A DNA stretch of 44,203 nt from Bacteroidales bacterium (GCA_031253655.1 JAIRVY010000028.1:1-44203); one strand, 5' to 3'; shown: positions 31,756 through 41,616, counted from the stretch's first letter. Notes: generated by a model not told the origin, from the letters alone. Program-made: numbers and translations.

Positions 31756-32367
31756 ATGGTAATTAAGTTTCAATATAATAAAACCGCATTGCAATGGCTT
31801 GAAAAACAATTGAAAGTCAGAGTGAATGCGTTGCCTACAATTAAAAATAAAGAGAGTGCGCTGAGAATTGAAATAAAAAAAACGAAAGAACGCTATTACA
31901 AATTGGAGAGTAATTTGGAAGAACAACTTAAAACCTTTGAACATCTCTCGAGTTTATGGAATGAATTCAATCCTGCCCTGATTTCTGTTTTGGATGTTGC
32001 CATTGAGTGTAAAAAAGTGGCTGGGGTGCTTTTGCCTGTTTTTAAAGATATTACGTTTGAAGAAAAACCCTTTAGCCGTTTCAACTCTCCCATTTGGTTT
32101 CAAAATGGGATTGTACTGCTGAAAAAATTGGCAGAATGCGGAATAAAAGCCGAATTGGAACAGATGGTACTCGAATTGTTAGAGTATGCCCGAAAAAAAA
32201 CAACACAAAAAGTGAACCTGTTTGAAAAAGTGCAAATACCCGGATACTCTAATGCAATCAGGAAAATTAAAAGATTTCTGGAAGATGAAGAAAGTTTGTC
32301 TAAATCTTCTCAAAAAATTATGAGAAATAATCTTGAGAAAGCAAAAAGAGAGGAGGAAGTGGCATGA
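31756..32367 (+). CDS. V-type ATPase subunit D
   Basis: The 203-residue subunit D is the central rotor shaft. Long N- and C-terminal coiled coils ('KFQYNKTALQWLEKQLKVRVNALPTIKNKESALRIEIKKTKERY' and 'KKTTQKVNLFEKVQIPGYSNAIRKIKRFLEDEE') flank a short middle; 'KVNLFEKVQIP' is the best-conserved signature. Its stop overlaps the start of subunit I by 4 bases, indicating coupled translation. Confidence 0.95.
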   Translation: MVIKFQYNKTALQWLEKQLKVRVNALPTIKNKESALRIEIKKTKERYYKLESNLEEQLKTFEHLSSLWNEFNPALISVLDVAIECKKVAGVLLPVFKDITFEEKPFSRFNSPIWFQNGIVLLKKLAECGIKAELEQMVLELLEYARKKTTQKVNLFEKVQIPGYSNAIRKIKRFLEDEESLSKSSQKIMRNNLEKAKREEEVA

Positions 32368-34205
32368 TTACACGAATGAAAAAATATAATTTTTTGATTT
32401 ATTACAAAGATTACAAACATATTTTACTGAAATTGAGAGAATTGGGAGTTGTTCATATTGTACAAAAACAACTGGGTACTATACAGGAAGATAGTGAACT
32501 TGCCCGCAACTTAAGTATCGAAAAACGTTTACATAATGTAGTTGAACAACTTAATTTCATCTCCATTGAACATCATATTAAAGAACATGATACTCAAATT
32601 GATAAAAATGCAGACGCCAACCTATTATTAGAATATGTTGAATCTTTATTTGCTGAAAAAGATAAACTTCAATTGGAAAAGGAACATATTCAAAGAGAGA
32701 TAGATAAAATAACTCCGTTGGGCGAATTTGAGCCTGAAGATATTCATCGGCTCGAAAGAAAAGGGTTGTTTATTCATTTGCATGAAGTAACAGAATCGAA
32801 ATTTGAAACGCAATGGATTGAAGATTACTATGCAGTGAAATTAGGAATGAACGGCTCTCTTTTATATTTCGCAACAATAACCAAAGATCCTATTCCCCCT
32901 CCGATTGAAGCAGATGATATGCGCTTGCCCGATAAATCTATACTAAATTGGAAAATTGATTTGATAAACTGTGAAAAAGCAAGAAAAGATATTGAAAATG
33001 AGTTAAATAATACTGCAAAAGATAAGATTGAAACGTTACGCTATTTTGAAAAGAGAGTTAACGACGAAATTGCTTTTGAAAAAGTGGAATTGAGTGGCGA
33101 TACCGCTGCCGAAGAGAAATTATTGATTTTAGAAGGGTATGTTCCTGAAGAAAATGAACCGGAAACGACTAATATATTGAAAAATGAAGCCCTCTATTTT
33201 AACGTTTCAACGCCACAACCCAAGGATAATCCTCCTGTAAAACTTCAAAACAACCGTTTTGCCAAAGCATTTGAATTGATAGCCAACCTTTACGACAAAC
33301 CCAATTATCATGCTTTTGACCTAACCCCTTTCTTCGCGCCGTTTTATGTCATCTTCTTCGGACTTTGTATGGGCGACTGCGGTTACGGTCTTCTGCTTCT
33401 ATTACTATCGGTCTTTATAAAACGTTCTAAGCAGGGATTTATACAAACTGCAGGGCAATTAGGAATCTACTTAAGTATAGGTGCCATCGTTTTTGGATTT
33501 ATAAGCGGAACTTTCTTCGGAATTCAAATACCTGAATTATCATTTTCGTGGCTGAACCCGCTGAAAACGTTTATTTTAGATGAAAAAAAACTGTTTTTCT
33601 TTGCCTTAATAGTCGGTGGAGTGCAAATTATCTATGCCATTATTATTAAAGCCATTACTCAATGGTTGAGGTTTGGTTTTTCTTACTCGCTTGATGCTTT
33701 TGGATGGTTGTTATTATTGTTAGGAAATGGCGCGCTACTCTTACCTGATATCAATTCTAAACTCTATCCATCCTCCTTAGCTTTATTGCACTACTTCATT
33801 ACCGCAGTAGCCGTAGGGATGATGCTGTTTTTTAACAATCCTGTGAAGGGGATAAAAGGTATTCCCGGAAGTATCGGCACAGGATTGTTCGGATTATATA
33901 ACAAATTAACAGGCATTTTGGGAGATTTTCTTTCCTATATTCGTCTTTTCGCGTTGGGGATTTCCGGTTCCGTAATGGGATTGGTTTTCAATGAACTTGC
34001 CCAGGGTTTTGCGCCGGACATAGTTGTTCTTAGAGAGTTGGTAATGATTGTTATACTATTGTTTGGACACGGTTTGAATATGTTTATCAATGGTTTAGGC
34101 TCCCTGATACACCCAATGCGCCTAACTTTTGTAGAATTTTATAAAAATGCAGGATTTGAAGGAGGAGGAAAACCTTATACCCCGTTTGTAAGAACAGCAC
34201 GGTAA
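32364..34205 (+). CDS. V-type ATPase subunit I (a subunit)
   Basis: The 613-residue stator subunit has a charged, coiled-coil cytoplasmic half (to about 310) and a membrane half with roughly seven helices starting at 'LTPFFAPFYVIFFGLCMGDCGYGLLLLLLSVFIKR'. The segment 'LSYIRLFALGISGSVMGLVFNELAQ' contains the conserved essential Arg facing the proteolipid ring. The last helix ends in 'MRLTFVEFYKNAGFEGGGKPYTPF', a typical ending. Length is near normal for bacterial I subunits. Confidence 0.95.
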   Translation: MITRMKKYNFLIYYKDYKHILLKLRELGVVHIVQKQLGTIQEDSELARNLSIEKRLHNVVEQLNFISIEHHIKEHDTQIDKNADANLLLEYVESLFAEKDKLQLEKEHIQREIDKITPLGEFEPEDIHRLERKGLFIHLHEVTESKFETQWIEDYYAVKLGMNGSLLYFATITKDPIPPPIEADDMRLPDKSILNWKIDLINCEKARKDIENELNNTAKDKIETLRYFEKRVNDEIAFEKVELSGDTAAEEKLLILEGYVPEENEPETTNILKNEALYFNVSTPQPKDNPPVKLQNNRFAKAFELIANLYDKPNYHAFDLTPFFAPFYVIFFGLCMGDCGYGLLLLLLSVFIKRSKQGFIQTAGQLGIYLSIGAIVFGFISGTFFGIQIPELSFSWLNPLKTFILDEKKLFFFALIVGGVQIIYAIIIKAITQWLRFGFSYSLDAFGWLLLLLGNGALLLPDINSKLYPSSLALLHYFITAVAVGMMLFFNNPVKGIKGIPGSIGTGLFGLYNKLTGILGDFLSYIRLFALGISGSVMGLVFNELAQGFAPDIVVLRELVMIVILLFGHGLNMFINGLGSLIHPMRLTFVEFYKNAGFEGGGKPYTPFVRTAR

Positions 34206-34206
34206 C

Positions 34207-34721
<515 letters not shown>

Positions 34722-34726
34722 GCGAA

Positions 34727-36037
34727 TTATTTCTTCTCAATCCTGTAATAATACTTTGTGCTTGAATCAATTCCAAATCTATTGTCTGCACGGTAATTGA
34801 TAACCCAAACTATCTGATTTTGTGAACAAAGCAAGCGGATTTTCTGTTTTTCAAATAAATCAATTTTTAAATCTGTAAAATAATCACTTACTTTTTTCTT
34901 TCTTTTCATCCCAAAAGGATAGAAATAATCCCCATTTTTCCAATTTCTGAGGGTAAGTGGGAATTGTATTTTATTTGCGTCCACATAAATAAGATTTGAA
35001 ACTTTCTCTATTTCAAGATTTCCATTATTTTTCAACTTTTTAACCGAAAATCTATAATTTTCTAATTCTTCAACAGAGTGAATGAGAACAACTTCATTAT
35101 TGTTGATATTCTTTTCTTCAATAATAAAATAGTTTCTATCTTTAAGCAGAATGTGTGTCTCTGAAATAAATTTCTTTCCCGAATTTGAAGTAACGGATTG
35201 TAATATATTATCTACACTCTTAGTATTAAAGCCATAAAGCTGTAGTATTTCGTATAAAACAACAGATTGATTTTCAATATTTTTCAACAAATCTATTGAA
35301 ATTTTTACTTGATGATTATCGGTTGATATTAATCTTTCCTTGATTTGTTTTAATGAGGTATCTAAGAATTTTGTTTGCTGCAAAAAGAGTGAACTGTTTT
35401 TTGTAAAAGTATCAACACAATTCGGGTATATTTTTTCAATTTCAGGAATAATATAATGTCTGATTCTGTTTCGCAAAAAATCATCGGAAATATTTGAAGA
35501 ATCAACACAAAACTCAATCCCTTGCTCACGCACGTAATTGTCAATTTCGGAAGCACTAAACCTCAGGAGCGGACGGATAATTTTTTCATTTTTCTGGGGG
35601 ATTCCGCACATTCCCCGCAAGCCTGTTCCACGAAGAAAATTCAGAAGAACTGTTTCTGCATTGTCGTTGGCGTGATGTGCGGTAACAATGTAATCATAAT
35701 CTTTTCCAATCTCTTCAAACCATCTGTATCGTAACTCTCTGGCTATCATTTCGATAGATTTTCCTGAATATTGCTGCACTGAGAGGGTATCAAACTCTTT
35801 TACAAACACTTTTTGTAAAGTAAGAAAGGGAAGTTTTTGAACAAAAACCATCTCTCTATTAGATTCTTCTCCTCGTAAATGGAAGTTACAATGTGCAATG
35901 TCGAAACTAATATTAGAATTAGCACAGAGATGAGCCAAGGCCACCGAATCTCGCCCTCCGCTCACCGCCAATAAAAACTTAGCAGAGTCAATATCCGGTA
36001 TTAATTTAATTAATTCTTGGTGAAATTTCTCTTTCAT
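34727..36037 (-). CDS. tilS: tRNA(Ile)-lysidine synthase
   Basis: TilS converts the wobble C of the AUA-reading tRNA-Ile to lysidine. The PP-loop 'AVSGGRDSVALAHL' (Ser-Gly-Gly-Arg-Asp-Ser near 26-31) is at the N-terminus, followed by 'IVTAHHANDNAETVLLNFLRGTGLRGMCGI' and 'IIRPLLRFS', all family signatures. The C-terminal TilS domain ends with 'QIVWVINYRADNRFGID'. I chose the ATG at 36037 (436 residues); an ATG at 36046 and a GTG at 36055 are alternatives. It follows the DciA-like gene by a short, weakly repetitive gap. Confidence 0.95.
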   Translation of the reverse strand: MKEKFHQELIKLIPDIDSAKFLLAVSGGRDSVALAHLCANSNISFDIAHCNFHLRGEESNREMVFVQKLPFLTLQKVFVKEFDTLSVQQYSGKSIEMIARELRYRWFEEIGKDYDYIVTAHHANDNAETVLLNFLRGTGLRGMCGIPQKNEKIIRPLLRFSASEIDNYVREQGIEFCVDSSNISDDFLRNRIRHYIIPEIEKIYPNCVDTFTKNSSLFLQQTKFLDTSLKQIKERLISTDNHQVKISIDLLKNIENQSVVLYEILQLYGFNTKSVDNILQSVTSNSGKKFISETHILLKDRNYFIIEEKNINNNEVVLIHSVEELENYRFSVKKLKNNGNLEIEKVSNLIYVDANKIQFPLTLRNWKNGDYFYPFGMKRKKKVSDYFTDLKIDLFEKQKIRLLCSQNQIVWVINYRADNRFGIDSSTKYYYRIEKK

Positions 36038-36079
36038 AAAGTTCATTCTTTTCACTACTCATCTCTAGCTTTCAGTTTC

Positions 36080-36364
36080 TCATTTAACAACAATTCCTTT
36101 TATCACTTCATATCCTAATTTTTCATTAATTTTGGAAATGATTTGAGTTCTACTGTTAATAATTTCAAATTTGAGGGAGGCATTGGGAATTGTAACCATT
36201 AGAACGCCATTTTTTGCAACAACTTTTCGGGTTTGTTTAGCAATGAAATTCCCTACTGTTTCTGTCCATAACTCAACGGCTTGTTGTTCTAACAGTAATG
36301 AAATTTTACCATTTTTTGCAAAAAACTCTTGAATATAACTCCCTACGGTTTGATGATTGTTCAT
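36080..36364 (-). CDS. DUF721 / DciA-like protein
   Basis: This 94-residue protein matches the DUF721 family, whose members include DciA, the loader of the replicative helicase in bacteria lacking DnaC. Family features are 'LLEQQAVELWTETVGNFIAKQTRKVVAKNGVLMVTIPNASLKFEI', with the conserved W near residue 33 and the beta core after it. It overlaps the upstream GH57 gene by 4 bases (ATGA), so is translated with it. Members of this size are normal in Bacteroidota. Confidence 0.88.
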   Translation of the reverse strand: MNNHQTVGSYIQEFFAKNGKISLLLEQQAVELWTETVGNFIAKQTRKVVAKNGVLMVTIPNASLKFEIINSRTQIISKINEKLGYEVIKGIVVK

Positions 36365-37542
36365 TTTTCAAGTTGAATTTTTACATCGTTCAATACATTC
36401 ATATAATTTATAAATGCCTGATAGGGAGATGGATATACTTCAAAGTGCTTTCTGACGGCGTGTTGCGGAAACCATTTTGTGCCCATAAAGTTATAGTAAT
36501 TTGCATTTTGTAGGCGCAACCAGGCGTTTTTGGCTTCCTCATTATGTGATTTTATGTATAGTGGTTCTAATTTATAAAGTTGCTCAAATGCTTCTGCTTG
36601 CAGTTCGTTTCCCAACCATTCGCTGATATCTTTTTCATCGCCGGAACAAGAGATAGGGTAGGGGATATGCAAGGTGGTAGTATCTGTATCTATTTTGCAA
36701 ACTTCATTCGGTATAATGAAATTGAAATTTTTAGATGCCACTAATAGAGAAAAAAGTGCTTGGAAAAAATCAAAAATTCCTGTTTCTTTTGTATGATAAT
36801 CTCCTATTGTTTCATAATCAAAAAAGAGATTGATAAATTGCGCTTCCGAAGATACTCCACGTAAAAAGTCTATATATTTTTCAGCAGTAAGCGGATATTC
36901 GTTCCATGATGAATCCGAAAAGCGTAATGTGATATCATCGCAAAGTTGATAACTTCTAAGTAAAAGTTTTTGCTCATTATGATAAGGATTACAATATAAA
37001 AAACAGGGGCTTTTCCATCCCAAAATATGTTTAGCTCCTTCGGTTAACACAACTTTGTACCCTAATTCATAAAGCCATTCACCGATTTCGTCGGAGTAAA
37101 TAATTTCAGTATTACAGAAAGTTGCAGGCTTAATACCAAACGTTTCGAAAAGTAATTGTTCCTGAAGTTTTACCTGTTCAACAAATGTTGACTGGTTGTG
37201 AAGTGCTGCCAAACTATGAGAAAAAGTGTTTCCGGTAATTTCAACACGTCCTGTGGCTATCAATTTATTAAAACTGTCAATCACTTCGGGGCAGTACCTT
37301 TTGAGCAATTCAATGGTGGTTCCGGAAATACTGAAACTGAACGCCACTTGTTCTCCATATCTTTCAATAATATTCAAAAGCATTTGACTTGCAGGAAGAT
37401 AACTCCTTTCAGCCAAACGATTAATCCAGTAATTGTTTTGATAAACATCGAAATAATCGTGTTTTTGATTAATATCGAAAAAACGGAACATCCTTAGAAT
37501 GTAAGGATGATTTACTTGAAAGTGAAAACAAACAGAATGCAT
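36361..37542 (-). CDS. Glycoside hydrolase family 57 (alpha-amylase-like)
   Basis: This 393-residue cytoplasmic enzyme has the GH57 motifs: 'CFHFQVNHP' at the N-terminus, the nucleophile Glu146 in 'FCNTEIIYSDEIGEWLYELGY', and the acid/base Asp242 in 'LFFDYETIGDYH'. GH57 enzymes act on alpha-1,4-glucans, including glycogen and maltodextrin. The length matches Bacteroidota GH57 proteins usually annotated as alpha-amylase. No signal peptide is present. It starts the minus-strand unit with the DciA-like gene and tilS. Confidence 0.92.
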   Translation of the reverse strand: MHSVCFHFQVNHPYILRMFRFFDINQKHDYFDVYQNNYWINRLAERSYLPASQMLLNIIERYGEQVAFSFSISGTTIELLKRYCPEVIDSFNKLIATGRVEITGNTFSHSLAALHNQSTFVEQVKLQEQLLFETFGIKPATFCNTEIIYSDEIGEWLYELGYKVVLTEGAKHILGWKSPCFLYCNPYHNEQKLLLRSYQLCDDITLRFSDSSWNEYPLTAEKYIDFLRGVSSEAQFINLFFDYETIGDYHTKETGIFDFFQALFSLLVASKNFNFIIPNEVCKIDTDTTTLHIPYPISCSGDEKDISEWLGNELQAEAFEQLYKLEPLYIKSHNEEAKNAWLRLQNANYYNFMGTKWFPQHAVRKHFEVYPSPYQAFINYMNVLNDVKIQLEK

Positions 37543-37622
37543 AAATACTAAGGTTTAATGTTTGAGACATTTGAAAAAAAAGGTTAAAAAAGCATCAATG
37601 AATGATTTTTTATTTTATGGTT

Positions 37623-37643
37623 GCAAAAATAAATTATTTTTGC
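37623..37643. promoter_or_regulatory. Symmetric divergent promoter palindrome
   Basis: GCAAAAAT (37623-37630) and ATTTTTGC (37636-37643) are perfect inverted arms around AAATT. Each arm contains a -7 box: TATTTTTG at 37635-37642 on the plus strand (toward the M6 protease) and TATTTTTG at 37631-37624 on the minus strand (toward GH57). Simultaneous use looks sterically impossible. Confidence 0.5.
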
Positions 37644-37678
37644 GGAATAAATAGTAATAAACCTTATTTTGCAGAATA

Positions 37679-40294
37679 ATGAAAAAATCATTTTTTTTAT
37701 TTAGTTTCATCTTTCTCTCCTTCAGAATACTGTTGGCGGTTCCGGCTTATCCGTATCCCTTTACTTTTACCCAACCAAATGGAGAAACATTAACAGTTTA
37801 TATCAAGGGAGACCACCGTATTCACTGGTATGAATCGATGGATGAATTCACATTATTGATAAACAGCGACGGCTATATGTCTTATGCACAATTGGATGAG
37901 AGTGGTAATTTACAATCTTCCGCTTTTATTGCCACAGATATAGAGAAAAGAAATATTATTATTCAAGCTTTTCTGAGTACAATCTCCAAAAAGTTGTTTT
38001 ATAGTTCCGAACAACAACAAGTTATGCTCAAAATATGGCAGATAGAGGATGAGGCTACCGCATTTAATAAGTCAGGAAAGGGAGGTGTTGCATTTGGTCA
38101 AATTAAAACTTTGTTGTGTTTTGTGCAATTTCCTGAGAAAAGTATGATAAAAAGTATGGATCAATTTGATGGATTGTTAAATCAGCTGGGATATACGGGA
38201 AATGGCACAGGCAGTGTTAGGGATTATTTTAGAGAATCTTCGTATGAACAAATGGATATTACCATCACTATGTGTGGTATTTACACAGCTCCGAAGAGTT
38301 CCGCATATTATGCAACGGAAGGCGCACAAGAACTTGCGTGGTGGTTGGCTATGGAACTTGTGAAGGATAGTACAATAGATTTCAGAGATTATGATGCTGA
38401 TGGGGATAAAATGGTGGATGGTTTTCACTTTATTTTTGCCGGAATAGGACAAGAAGCGGGAGGAGGGCAGGGCTGTATTTGGTCACATATGTCTATGATA
38501 AACCCTGTGTATAAGAATGGAAAATTTATAAGAAATTATTCCTGTTCTCCTGAATTACTTTCCGGTGGTATTACTACAATTGGAGTAATTTGTCATGAAA
38601 TGAGCCATGCTATGATAAATATTCCTGATTTTTATGATACGGGAGGTAATGGATTCCAAGGAACAGGAAACTGGGACATTATGGCTAGCGGAAGTTGGAA
38701 TGGTATCCCGGGTGGAAATTGCCCGCCGCATCATAATATGGCAACAAAAGCGCATGTAGGTTGGGTTGAGCCTATTTTGTTGGAAGACCCTGAAACTATC
38801 CTGAATATGCCAAATTCTGCAAAAAATCCGATAGCCTACAAGATAAATACTAACACATTAAATGAGTATTTCCTGTTAGATAATCGGCAAAAAATAGGAT
38901 TTGATCTCTCTGTTCCCGGCGAGGGTTTGCTCATCTATAGAGTAAGAAATTGTGTGACACAGGGTCTCAATAGTTCTCACCCGCAAGGAACCTATCCGGT
39001 ATGCGCAAGTTCTAATTTAGAACTTCCAAACGGTAATCCGGCAAGTTATGGACTTATTAATAGTGCCGGGTGTCCTTTTCCGGGTACAACAAACCAGACT
39101 TCTTTTACTGATGATACTACACCAAGTATGAAATCGTGGAATGGCAACCCCAACAAAAAACCGATTACTGATATTACACATAACAACCGGCTGATTAGTT
39201 TTGTATTTATGGGAGGTAGCTGTCTTATGGCTAAAAATCTTAATGTTGAATATGAGGCGAATTGCAGTAAAGCGTTGATTAATTGGGATAATTCTTCAAA
39301 AGGAAACCAGTATGACCTCCTGTGGAACAATTTGGCAGGAATGGATAATAAGGGATATAAAAGTGTTAGATGGACGGGCGCTTCATACTCCGATAGAATT
39401 GTTATGGCTGACGATTTTGAAGTTCCCGAAGATGAAATATGGTTTATCAGAGAAGTAACATTTCATGGATATCCCGGATACGATACATTCATACCTAAAT
39501 TTATTGGAGTAGCCTTTTACCATGATACGGGAAATAGCACCCCACAAACAACTGCCTTTTACGAAAAAGCGGATTTAATTCCGGATGGCGGTATAGTTAC
39601 CGGCGAGATGACTGTAATGCTTCCGAAACCGATTATCATCAATAAACCGGGGAAATATTGGGTGTCTATTTATGGTGTCTTTGAAAGTCCGGCAACTGCA
39701 TTCAATCAGTATTATATCAAGGCCTCAACAATTGAAAATAAAGCTACTATGTGCAGATGGGATCCACTTAAGTATGAAAGTGATATTTATTCTCCAAATT
39801 GGAAACCTAACCAGGATGTAAATTTTCCATCTATGGCTTTTGAGTTATCAGGGTATAAATCAACCGATTCAATTACAAGATATATTCTATACAGAGATGG
39901 TAAAAGAATTGCCGGACCTATGGCTGAAACAACTTTTGAAGATGTTGATTTTGATATTTCAGCGGAACATACTTGGAGCGTTACGGCTATTTGCTCACAT
40001 ACCGGAGAAGGAAAATCAGTTAGTATTTACAAAGAACCTTGTTATGTGGGTATTAATGAAATAAATGATGCTCAGACTAAGATTTATAGTTATTTAAATT
40101 CCATTTATGTGCAGTATGAAGTGATAAATTGTGTGATATCTATTTTTGATATGATGGGAAGAGTTGTTTATCATGGTACAAGCACAAACTCTAACACAGT
40201 TATTCCTCTTAATGTAACTAATGGTATTTATGGCGTAAGGGTAATTACTCCGGATGATAACATTATTTTCCGGAAAGTGTTGCTGACGAAGTAA
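37679..40294 (+). CDS. T9SS-secreted M6 family (InhA-like) metalloprotease
   Basis: This 871-residue protein has a signal peptide (about 1-20), a pro-region, and the M6 catalytic domain with 'DFRDYDADGDKMVDGFHFIFAGIGQE' (Ca-binding and strand region), zinc motif 'HEMSHAMINIPDFYD' (His306, Glu307, His310) and the Met-turn 'NWDIMASGSWNG'. Then come a second beta domain, an Fn3-like region ('TRYILYRDGKRIAGPMAETTFEDVDFDISAEHTW') and a T9SS sorting domain near 800-871 ('VISIFDMMGRVVYHG', 'GIYGVRVIT'). The consensus Gly after the second His (HExxHxxG) is Asn here. It should act as a secreted endoprotease alongside the M1 aminopeptidase. Confidence 0.92.
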   Translation: MKKSFFLFSFIFLSFRILLAVPAYPYPFTFTQPNGETLTVYIKGDHRIHWYESMDEFTLLINSDGYMSYAQLDESGNLQSSAFIATDIEKRNIIIQAFLSTISKKLFYSSEQQQVMLKIWQIEDEATAFNKSGKGGVAFGQIKTLLCFVQFPEKSMIKSMDQFDGLLNQLGYTGNGTGSVRDYFRESSYEQMDITITMCGIYTAPKSSAYYATEGAQELAWWLAMELVKDSTIDFRDYDADGDKMVDGFHFIFAGIGQEAGGGQGCIWSHMSMINPVYKNGKFIRNYSCSPELLSGGITTIGVICHEMSHAMINIPDFYDTGGNGFQGTGNWDIMASGSWNGIPGGNCPPHHNMATKAHVGWVEPILLEDPETILNMPNSAKNPIAYKINTNTLNEYFLLDNRQKIGFDLSVPGEGLLIYRVRNCVTQGLNSSHPQGTYPVCASSNLELPNGNPASYGLINSAGCPFPGTTNQTSFTDDTTPSMKSWNGNPNKKPITDITHNNRLISFVFMGGSCLMAKNLNVEYEANCSKALINWDNSSKGNQYDLLWNNLAGMDNKGYKSVRWTGASYSDRIVMADDFEVPEDEIWFIREVTFHGYPGYDTFIPKFIGVAFYHDTGNSTPQTTAFYEKADLIPDGGIVTGEMTVMLPKPIIINKPGKYWVSIYGVFESPATAFNQYYIKASTIENKATMCRWDPLKYESDIYSPNWKPNQDVNFPSMAFELSGYKSTDSITRYILYRDGKRIAGPMAETTFEDVDFDISAEHTWSVTAICSHTGEGKSVSIYKEPCYVGINEINDAQTKIYSYLNSIYVQYEVINCVISIFDMMGRVVYHGTSTNSNTVIPLNVTNGIYGVRVITPDDNIIFRKVLLTK

Positions 40295-40337
40295 TACTCC
40301 AACAATTACACAGTAATAATCTGATTTTCAGACTTTG

Positions 40338-40723
40338 TGGAGCCGGCGGGAGTCGAACCCGCGTCCAAACGTGTTGCAAAAATGCTTTCTACATGCTTAG
40401 CCGGAGTTTGATTGTAGGCAAAAGAGAAAGTACCCGGCGGACTGCACTTTTGCTTATCTTCTAATAATTCGCCTTTGCATCGAAGCCTGCAGCAGCTATC
40501 TTTTCTTTTATGATGCTTCGTACCGGACGCCGAAAAGCAGAGCTTCCGGGGAAACACCCGAGGCGATAAACCTGGTTTACGCGTCAGGAACCACTGCGGT
40601 TAAGCAGCGATTGCATAAGAGTTGCCAGTTATTGGCTACGAGAGTTAGTTTTTAACGGAACCGTCTCACAACTTCCGACATGCTTACAAATCCACATCCA
40701 TGCTGTCAAAACCAAACGACCCC
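40338..40723 (-). ncRNA. ssrA: Transfer-messenger RNA (tmRNA)
   Basis: The tRNA-like ends pair as a 7-bp acceptor stem: GGGGTCG (5' end at 40723) with CGGCTCC (40344-40339), followed by the discriminator A. The T arm 'GGTTCGACTCC' is present near the 3' end. CCA is not encoded (CAA follows). In the middle, minus-strand 40626-40600 reads GGC through TAA and encodes G-N-S-Y-A-I-A-A, the likely degradation tag, in the position of the GENNYALAA-type tags of Bacteroidota. tmRNA with SmpB rescues stalled ribosomes. The 386-base length is typical. Confidence 0.93.
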
Positions 40724-40814
40724 AAATGATGTGATAATGATATGATTAAATAAAGATATGATAGAGTTTTTTTAGATTGCGAAAATATATCTTTTTATTA
40801 ATCATAACAAATTA

Positions 40815-40843
40815 TTGTTGTTATTATTTAAAAAATATATTTG
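40815..40843 (+). promoter_or_regulatory. Predicted promoter for the DUF4369 lipoprotein gene
   Basis: A TTG (40815-40817) and TATATTTG (40836-40843) are 18 bases apart, one of the best matches in the window to the Bacteroidota -33/-7 pattern, and 44 bases upstream of the ATG. It is upstream of and divergent from ssrA. Confidence 0.6.
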
Positions 40844-40887
40844 CACATTCAAGAATATTTATTTAATTAACTAAAAAACAATATTTT

Positions 40888-41616
40888 ATGAAAAAAATCT
40901 CTTTATTAGTAGTAGCGCTATGCTTCTTTTTTAGCTGCACAAATGAAAAATTATTCAAAATTTCCGGCACATTAACAGATTTCGGAAACCCAAATGAACC
41001 CACTATACTCTACCTGAAGACCAGAACTGCAGATGATATTGTAATTCTCGTTGATTCTGTCCTCGTGGATAGAGATGGAAAATTTGCCGTTAAGGGAAAG
41101 TCTTCCGAAACTGATTTGTATGTATTGGCTGATAGAGACAATGCAATCGTAATCCGTATTTTTGTTGACAAAGGTTCCAAAATTTCTGTTACAGGAAGCG
41201 TTACCGACTTTGCAAATATTAAAGTGGAAGGTTCAAAAACTCATTCGCTTTACAATAAATACCTAAAATCGTTAGCCACGATTATGGAACAACAGGAACA
41301 GATTAGAGAATATTATTTCAATATTTCATATAATACTTATCTCTCTGATAGCGAACTTGAAGAAGTTCAAGAGGAACTTGTTGCCGAATTTGAAAAGTTG
41401 GGCGAAGAGGGAAATAAAATAACTCGTGATTTTATTGCTGCAAACCCAAGAAGTTTAGTAGCCGCTTTTTTAGTGTATGCCAATATGTACAAACTCGAAA
41501 ATTCTTCTGAGATTGAAGCCCAACTTCAACTTCTTGATACCAATGCCAATAATAAATATATTACTTTGGTGAAACAACATATAAATATGTTAAAGGAAAC
41601 TGAAGATACGGAGTAA
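40888..41616 (+). CDS. DUF4369 lipoprotein without a thioredoxin domain
   Basis: This 242-residue protein has a lipoprotein-type signal (MKKISLLVVALCFFFSC, Cys17), though the lipobox is F-F-S-C, weaker than usual. Residues about 20-115 ('FKISGTLTDFGNPNEPTILYLKTR...DSVLVDRDGKFAVKG...DKGSKISVTGSV') match the DUF4369 domain that normally forms the N-terminus of TlpA-like thioredoxin proteins. The rest is helical and acidic ('SDSELEEVQEELVAEFEKLGEEG'). No C-x-x-C fold follows. Its function is unknown. It is 8 bases upstream of pssA. Confidence 0.82.
   Translation: MKKISLLVVALCFFFSCTNEKLFKISGTLTDFGNPNEPTILYLKTRTADDIVILVDSVLVDRDGKFAVKGKSSETDLYVLADRDNAIVIRIFVDKGSKISVTGSVTDFANIKVEGSKTHSLYNKYLKSLATIMEQQEQIREYYFNISYNTYLSDSELEEVQEELVAEFEKLGEEGNKITRDFIAANPRSLVAAFLVYANMYKLENSSEIEAQLQLLDTNANNKYITLVKQHINMLKETEDTE

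Noticed and set aside
36038-36079. Another heptamer array between the DciA-like gene and tilS
   Set aside because: The minus strand shows ATGAGAA-like units but the register is too degenerate to distinguish from ordinary AT-rich sequence.
40296-40337. Intrinsic terminator after tmRNA
   Set aside because: Only a 5-bp stem (TCTGA/TCAGA) with no proper T-run is present; too weak to call.
40306-40557. 83-residue minus-strand frame
   Set aside because: It lies inside the tmRNA, which explains the sequence completely.
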